Assembly (NCBI GenBank): GCA_021732945.1
Contig: JAKFWB010000462.1
Coordinates: 1-9,699 of the forward strand
Origin: Porphyrobacter sp.
Lineage (GTDB): Bacteria; Pseudomonadota; Alphaproteobacteria; Sphingomonadales; Sphingomonadaceae
Direction: 5' to 3'
Length of the DNA stretch: 9,699 nt
Of the stretch, positions 6,189 to 9,699 are shown one piece after another; position 1 is the stretch's first letter, and the number at the start of each line of letters is the position of its first letter. The position numbers and the translations under genes were made by a program. The notes beneath the pieces are model-generated. The model saw only the letters and a list, made by a program, of their open reading frames with translations. It did no database searches and was not told the DNA's origin.

Positions 6189-6776
6189 TTGAACCGCATC
6201 CGCGATATCCGCAAAGCCAAGGGGTTCACGCTGGCCGATCTGGCCGCCGCCTGTGATCCGCCCACCACCGCACAGACCATCGGGCGGCTGGAAACCGGGA
6301 TGCGCAGCCTGTCACTCAGCTGGATGAACCGGATCGCCGCCGCGCTCGGCGTGGAACCGGCCAGCCTGATGCGCGCCGAAGCATCCGCGCCCGCGCAGAT
6401 CATTGCCGAGCTCGCCGCCAGTGGGGCGCAAGCGCTGACTGCATCGCGTGAAGCGCTGCTGCCGAGCGAATTGGCGGGCGAGGATGGCCCGCCGCTGATG
6501 GTGCTGGAAGTCAGCGCCAGCGTGGGCGAGTATCGCCCCGGCGACTTTATCTGGCTGCGTCCGATTGATCCGGCCAATACCAATGGTGCGATCAATCGGG
6601 CCATGAACCGCGATTGCCTCGTGCCCCGCCCCGGTGGACGCTTTGCCTTTGGTCGGCTGATTGATCGGCGCGGCACGCTGATAGGTCTGCTCCCACCGGG
6701 CGCCGGGCAAAAGCAGGTCGTGGTCGACAATCCGGCCTGGATCGCGGCGGCGATCATGTTGGTCAGGCCGCTGTAA
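6189..6776 (+). CDS. XRE-family regulator with LexA/S24-like C-terminal domain
   Basis: A 195-residue transcription regulator. The N-terminal Cro/C1-type helix-turn-helix covers about 1-64 (IRDIRKAKGFTLADLAAA, then TIGRLETGMRSLSLSWMNRIAAALGV). After an Ala-rich linker, the C-terminal half (about 100-195) has the layout of an S24/LexA-type domain: VGEYRPGDFIWLRP (112-125), then RFAFGRLIDRRGTLIGLLPP (151-170). The Ser expected after GD and the catalytic Lys of self-cleaving repressors are not seen (Phe120 and Gly155 occupy those places by my alignment), so it may use this domain for dimerisation or ligand sensing rather than autocleavage. The start is TTG, preceded by GGGAGAG at 7 bases; no ATG fits the HTH start. 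It sits next to the palindrome cluster, so autoregulation is likely. The regulated pathway is unknown. Confidence 0.87.
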   Translation: MNRIRDIRKAKGFTLADLAAACDPPTTAQTIGRLETGMRSLSLSWMNRIAAALGVEPASLMRAEASAPAQIIAELAASGAQALTASREALLPSELAGEDGPPLMVLEVSASVGEYRPGDFIWLRPIDPANTNGAINRAMNRDCLVPRPGGRFAFGRLIDRRGTLIGLLPPGAGQKQVVVDNPAWIAAAIMLVRPL

Positions 6777-6788
6777 GGCGCCGCCCCG

Positions 6789-7973
6789 ATGAAGCACGTG
6801 GTCTCCCTTTCGACGCTGTATCCCAATGCCGCGAACCCGCGCTTCGGCACCTTTGTTGCGCGTTCGCTGGAGGCCTTGGCCAAGCGTGGTGATTGGCGGG
6901 TGACGGTGATCAGCCCGATTGGTCTACCCCCCATCGCGTTGGGCCGATATCGCCCGCTGGCCGAGCTTCCGGCGCAGGCAGACGAAGGCGGGATTACCGT
7001 CTACCGCCCCCATTTCACCCTGATCCCGCGCATCGGCGCGCGCCGCAATGCAGCCGCCATCGCCCGCGCCGTGCTGCCGCTGGCGCGCCGGATCCACGCC
7101 GAAGCCCCGATCGACATGCTGGATGCGCAGTTCTTTTTCCCTGATGGCCCCGCCGCAGCGGAGGTCGCCCGCACGATGAAGCTGCCGCTATCGATCAAGG
7201 CCCGTGGCAGCGATATCAGCTTCTGGGGCGAACAGGGCTTTGCCCGCAGCCAGATGCTGGATGCAGCGTGCACCGCATCTGGCCTGCTGGCCGTCAGCCG
7301 CGATCTTGCGGAGCAGATGGCGTTGATGGGGATGGATGCCGAAAAGATCACGGTGCATTACACCGGGCTGGATCGTGATCGCTTCCGCCCCTTTGCGCAT
7401 CAGCAATTGCGTAGCCAGCTGAGCCGGGAGCTGGGCTTTATCCTGCCTGAGAATGTCCCGGTGCTGGCCTGCGTCGGCGCGCTGATCGAGCGCAAGGGGC
7501 AGGGAATCGCGATTGCTGCGCTGGCGGCGATCCCCGATGCGCGGCTGATCCTGATCGGCAAGGGCGAGGACGAAGCCCAGCTGCGCATGCTGGCGACAAG
7601 CCAAGGCGTGGCGGACCGGGTGCATTTTGCCGGGTCGATTGATCACGATTTGCTGCCGCTGATCCTGTCCGCTGCCGATGTGATGGTGTTGCCAACTGTC
7701 AGCGAGGGACTTGCCAATGCCTGGGTCGAAGCCCTCGCCTGCGGCACGCCGGTGGTGACAACCGACGTTGGCGGCGCGCGCGAATTGATTACAGGCGATA
7801 CCGCCGGGCGGCTGGTGGAGCGGAACGTTGAGGCCGTAGCCGCCGGGATCAAGGAAGTGCTCGCCGCCCCGCCCCCGCGCGAGGCCGTGGCGGCGCTAAC
7901 CGAAGCATTCAGCTGGGATGCCAACGCCGCCGCGCTGGCCGCGCATTATGCGCGGCTGTTGGGGCAGGCTTGA
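6789..7973 (+). CDS. GT4-family glycosyltransferase
   Basis: A 394-residue GT-B-fold retaining glycosyltransferase of family GT4. The N-terminal acceptor domain (about 1-200) begins HVVSLSTLYPNAANPRFGTFVARSLEALA and contains DAQFFFPDG and the KARGSDI segment (137-143). The C-terminal nucleotide-sugar domain has GALIERKGQ (230-238), LILIGKGEDE (253-262) and the family EX7E motif: Glu306 and Glu314 in SEGLANAWVEALACGTPVV. A VGGARELI segment follows (327-334). No signal peptide or membrane segment is seen, so it acts in the cytoplasm or at the inner membrane face. Donor and acceptor sugars cannot be assigned; polysaccharide, lipid or small-molecule glycosylation are all possible. It starts 12 bases after the XRE gene on the same strand and may be cotranscribed. 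No other sugar genes are in the window. Confidence 0.92.
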   Translation: MKHVVSLSTLYPNAANPRFGTFVARSLEALAKRGDWRVTVISPIGLPPIALGRYRPLAELPAQADEGGITVYRPHFTLIPRIGARRNAAAIARAVLPLARRIHAEAPIDMLDAQFFFPDGPAAAEVARTMKLPLSIKARGSDISFWGEQGFARSQMLDAACTASGLLAVSRDLAEQMALMGMDAEKITVHYTGLDRDRFRPFAHQQLRSQLSRELGFILPENVPVLACVGALIERKGQGIAIAALAAIPDARLILIGKGEDEAQLRMLATSQGVADRVHFAGSIDHDLLPLILSAADVMVLPTVSEGLANAWVEALACGTPVVTTDVGGARELITGDTAGRLVERNVEAVAAGIKEVLAAPPPREAVAALTEAFSWDANAAALAAHYARLLGQA

Positions 7974-7984
7974 TACCAAGCTTT

Positions 7985-8070
7985 CGCTCACCCTGAGCTT
8001 GTCGAAGGGTCTGGCGCGGCATCCTTCGGAAGCGAAGCTGTCGCGCAGCGACACCGGCTCAGGATGAGCG
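7985..8070. repeat. cloverleaf-like intergenic repeat (REP/BIME type)
   Basis: The outer arms CGCTCACCCTGAGC (7985-7998) and GCTCAGGATGAGCG (8057-8070) pair at 13 of 14 positions. Inside them are two more hairpins: CGAAGG/CCTTCG (8003-8008 and 8023-8028) and TGTCGC-GCA-GCGACA (8039-8053). The left arm plus TTGTCGAAGGG is a motif I recall as a dispersed intergenic element in sphingomonads and other proteobacteria. It lies between the convergent ends of the glycosyltransferase and secF and may act as a bidirectional transcript end, although no T-tract is present. Confidence 0.75.
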
Positions 8071-8078
8071 AGGATAGC

Positions 8079-9056
8079 TCACGCCTCGCCGCGCGCGATC
8101 TTTTCCTGCCGGTCTTCCTTGCTTTCCTGCGGCACGAAACTGTCCGAGGTCACCCCCATCCAGATCAGCAGCGGCCCAGCCATATAGACGCTCGAATAGG
8201 TGCCGATGAACAGGCCCACGGTGATCGCGGCGACCATCCCGAACAGGCTTGGCGGGCCGAAAATCAGTAGCGGAACCAGCGCCACAAACAGCGTCAGCGA
8301 CGTCATCATGGTGCGGGCCAGCGTTTCGTTGACCGACAGGTCGAGCAGCTCGGGCAGCGGCATCTTGCGGAACTTCTTGAGGTTCTCGCGGATCCGGTCG
8401 TAAACCACGATGGTGTCATTCAGCGAATAGCCAATGATCGCAAGGATCGCGGCGACGATCTGCAAGCTGAATTCCATCTGCGTCAGCGCGAACAGCCCAA
8501 CGGTCACTGACACGTCATGCACCAGCGCAAACATCGCGCCGACGCCGAACTGCCATTCAAACCGCACCCAGATATAGACCGAAACCGCTGCCATCGCGGC
8601 CAGCAAGGCAAGGATCGCGGAATTGCGAAATTCGCCTGCGACCTTGCCCGACACCGTGTCGTTCCCGTCCGTGCGCGCATCGGGATATTGCTTGGCAATC
8701 GCGGCAATCACCTTTGCCCCAATCGCAGTTGCGGCGCCCGGCGTGTCCTCGGTCCCTTCGGGCAGAGCCACCCGCACCGAGACCTGATTGGGCGCGCCGA
8801 ATTCCTGCACCACCGGCTCGCCATAGCCAAGCCCGCCGACCAGTTCGCGCAAGCTCGGGATCGGCGCAGTCTCGCGCTCCTCAAAGGTCATGCGCACTTC
8901 CTGGCCGCCAGCAAAATCGACCCCGAAATTGAGGCCGTTGACCAGAACCGCTGCCCAGCTGCCAAAAATCAGCACAAGGCTGAGCACGAAGAACGGAATG
9001 CGCAGCTTCAGGAACTTGATATTGGTATTGTCGGGGACGAGCTTCAGGAGTTTCAT
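8079..9056 (-). CDS. secF: protein translocase subunit SecF
   Basis: Inner-membrane RND-type subunit that, with SecD, uses the proton-motive force to help pull exported proteins out of the SecYEG channel. It has 325 residues, normal for SecF. A first membrane segment (about 19-39) is followed by the SecF signature GLNFGVDFAGGQEVRMTF (41-58), a periplasmic domain (about 60-140), and five more membrane segments from about 145 to 300. The conserved GYSLNDTIVVYDRIRENLKK (209-228) includes Asp214, in the region of the proton relay, and NETLARTMMTSLT (243-255) includes Arg248. The charged cytoplasmic tail is typical. The start at 9056 has AGGA 8 bases upstream and a canonical N-terminus; the in-frame start at 9116 would overlap the secD end. 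secD ends 13 bases before it, so the two form one operon. Confidence 0.96.
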   Translation of the reverse strand: MKLLKLVPDNTNIKFLKLRIPFFVLSLVLIFGSWAAVLVNGLNFGVDFAGGQEVRMTFEERETAPIPSLRELVGGLGYGEPVVQEFGAPNQVSVRVALPEGTEDTPGAATAIGAKVIAAIAKQYPDARTDGNDTVSGKVAGEFRNSAILALLAAMAAVSVYIWVRFEWQFGVGAMFALVHDVSVTVGLFALTQMEFSLQIVAAILAIIGYSLNDTIVVYDRIRENLKKFRKMPLPELLDLSVNETLARTMMTSLTLFVALVPLLIFGPPSLFGMVAAITVGLFIGTYSSVYMAGPLLIWMGVTSDSFVPQESKEDRQEKIARGEA

Positions 9057-9069
9057 CGTCTCGTTCCTT

Positions 9070-9699
9070 TCAGATGTTGATGTCGGACGGGCGCGCAGAA
9101 CGCAGCCATCCGGCAACGAGCAGGCGGGTCAGCGTCACGCCGGTGAAGACCGAGGTGAACAGGCCGATCACCAGCACCACGGCAAAGCCCTTCACCGGGC
9201 CGGAGCCCATGAAGAACAGGAGCAGGGCGGCGATCGCCATGGTCGAGTTCGAGTCGATGATGGTGGCGAACGCCCGGTCGAAGCCGGCCTGGAGCGCCGA
9301 GACCAGGGAGCGGCCCGAGCGGGCCTCCTCGCGCATGCGCTCGTAGATCAGCACGTTCGAATCGACCGCGGTGCCGATGGTGAGCACGATGCCGGCGATG
9401 CCCGGCAGGGTCATGGTCGCCTCCAGCACCGACATCAGCCCGAGAATCAGGCCCACATGCACGATGAGGGCGATGTTGGCGATGAAACCGAAGACGCCGT
9501 AGGTCGCGAACATGAAGATGATGACGAGGGCGGCGGCCACCAGAGTCGCCTTCTCGCCGGCCTCGATCGAGTCGCGGCCGAGGCCGGGCCCGACCACGCG
9601 GCGCTCGACCACGGTGAGCTTGGCCGGCAGCGCGCCCGCCCGCAGCAGCACCGAGAGGTCGTTGGCGTCCTTGACGGTGAAGTTGCCGGTGATCTGGCC
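9070..9699 (-). CDS. secD: protein translocase subunit SecD, N-terminus beyond window edge
   Basis: The last 209 residues of SecD, partner of SecF. The fragment opens in the GQITGNFTVKDANDLSVLLR segment of the periplasmic domain and AGALPAKL, then gives membrane segments near 52-73, 76-94, 100-119, 152-166 and 172-192. The conserved IAGIVLTIGTAVDSNVLIYE (101-120) and RMREE carry Asp113 of the proton path. FDRAFATIIDSNST and GSGPVKGFAVVLVIGLFTS follow, as usual for SecD. The gene is split from secF in the common bacterial arrangement. In codons from about 9190 to 9699 I count five A/T-ending codons among about 170 (ACT, GGT, CAT, ATT, GAT), whereas the first 40 codons of secF have nine. The last 40 codons of secD (GTT, GGA, CGT, TCT, TTT) look more like secF. 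Confidence 0.96.
   Translation of the reverse strand, partial: GQITGNFTVKDANDLSVLLRAGALPAKLTVVERRVVGPGLGRDSIEAGEKATLVAAALVIIFMFATYGVFGFIANIALIVHVGLILGLMSVLEATMTLPGIAGIVLTIGTAVDSNVLIYERMREEARSGRSLVSALQAGFDRAFATIIDSNSTMAIAALLLFFMGSGPVKGFAVVLVIGLFTSVFTGVTLTRLLVAGWLRSARPSDINI

Noticed and set aside
6170..6934. A 254-codon open frame on the minus strand opposite the XRE gene
   Set aside because: Ser/Ala/Arg-rich shadow with no recognisable motif; the plus strand carries a good HTH protein with a ribosome site.

Overview
The window reads as chromosomal DNA of a GC-rich alphaproteobacterium, most likely a sphingomonad (Sphingomonadales, Erythrobacter/Sphingomonas type). The grounds are strong G/C preference at third codon positions, a DUF6456 protein, a PhoP/PhoQ-like pair next to a PepSY gene, a SIMPL protein, and an intergenic repeat carrying a 'CTCACCCTGAGCTTGTCGAA' core of the kind I recall from sphingomonad genomes. 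This assignment is inference. No mobile element, tRNA, rRNA or CRISPR array is visible, and no gene-free stretch reaches 300 bases.

Left part (1-2916, all minus strand), in transcription order: an exported SIMPL/DUF541 protein, a small exported PepSY protein, an OmpR/PhoP-class response regulator, and a PhoQ-like sensor kinase cut by the left edge. The PepSY-regulator-kinase set looks like one envelope-stress or cation-sensing unit. A direct repeat shaped like a PhoP box precedes the PepSY gene, which suggests autoregulation.

Middle (3033-7973): a divergent Uup-type ABC-F ATPase is tightly followed by a uracil-DNA-glycosylase-family protein, an apparent genome-maintenance pair. Just after it lies a short orphan C-terminal remnant of a SnoaL-like gene. 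A DUF6456 protein (minus) and an XRE regulator with a LexA/S24-like C-terminus (plus) are divergent, and the 90 bp between them hold three interlocking inverted repeats that look like an operator. A GT4 glycosyltransferase follows the XRE gene.

Right part (7974-9699): a cloverleaf-like intergenic repeat separates the glycosyltransferase from the convergent secD-secF pair (minus strand, secD cut by the right edge). The secD segment is almost saturated with G/C-ending codons, unlike secF beside it.

Most genes are ordinary chromosomal housekeeping or regulatory genes. I see no clear new multi-gene system. The best leads are the DUF6456/XRE operator region, the secD composition break, the gene remnant and the structured repeat.
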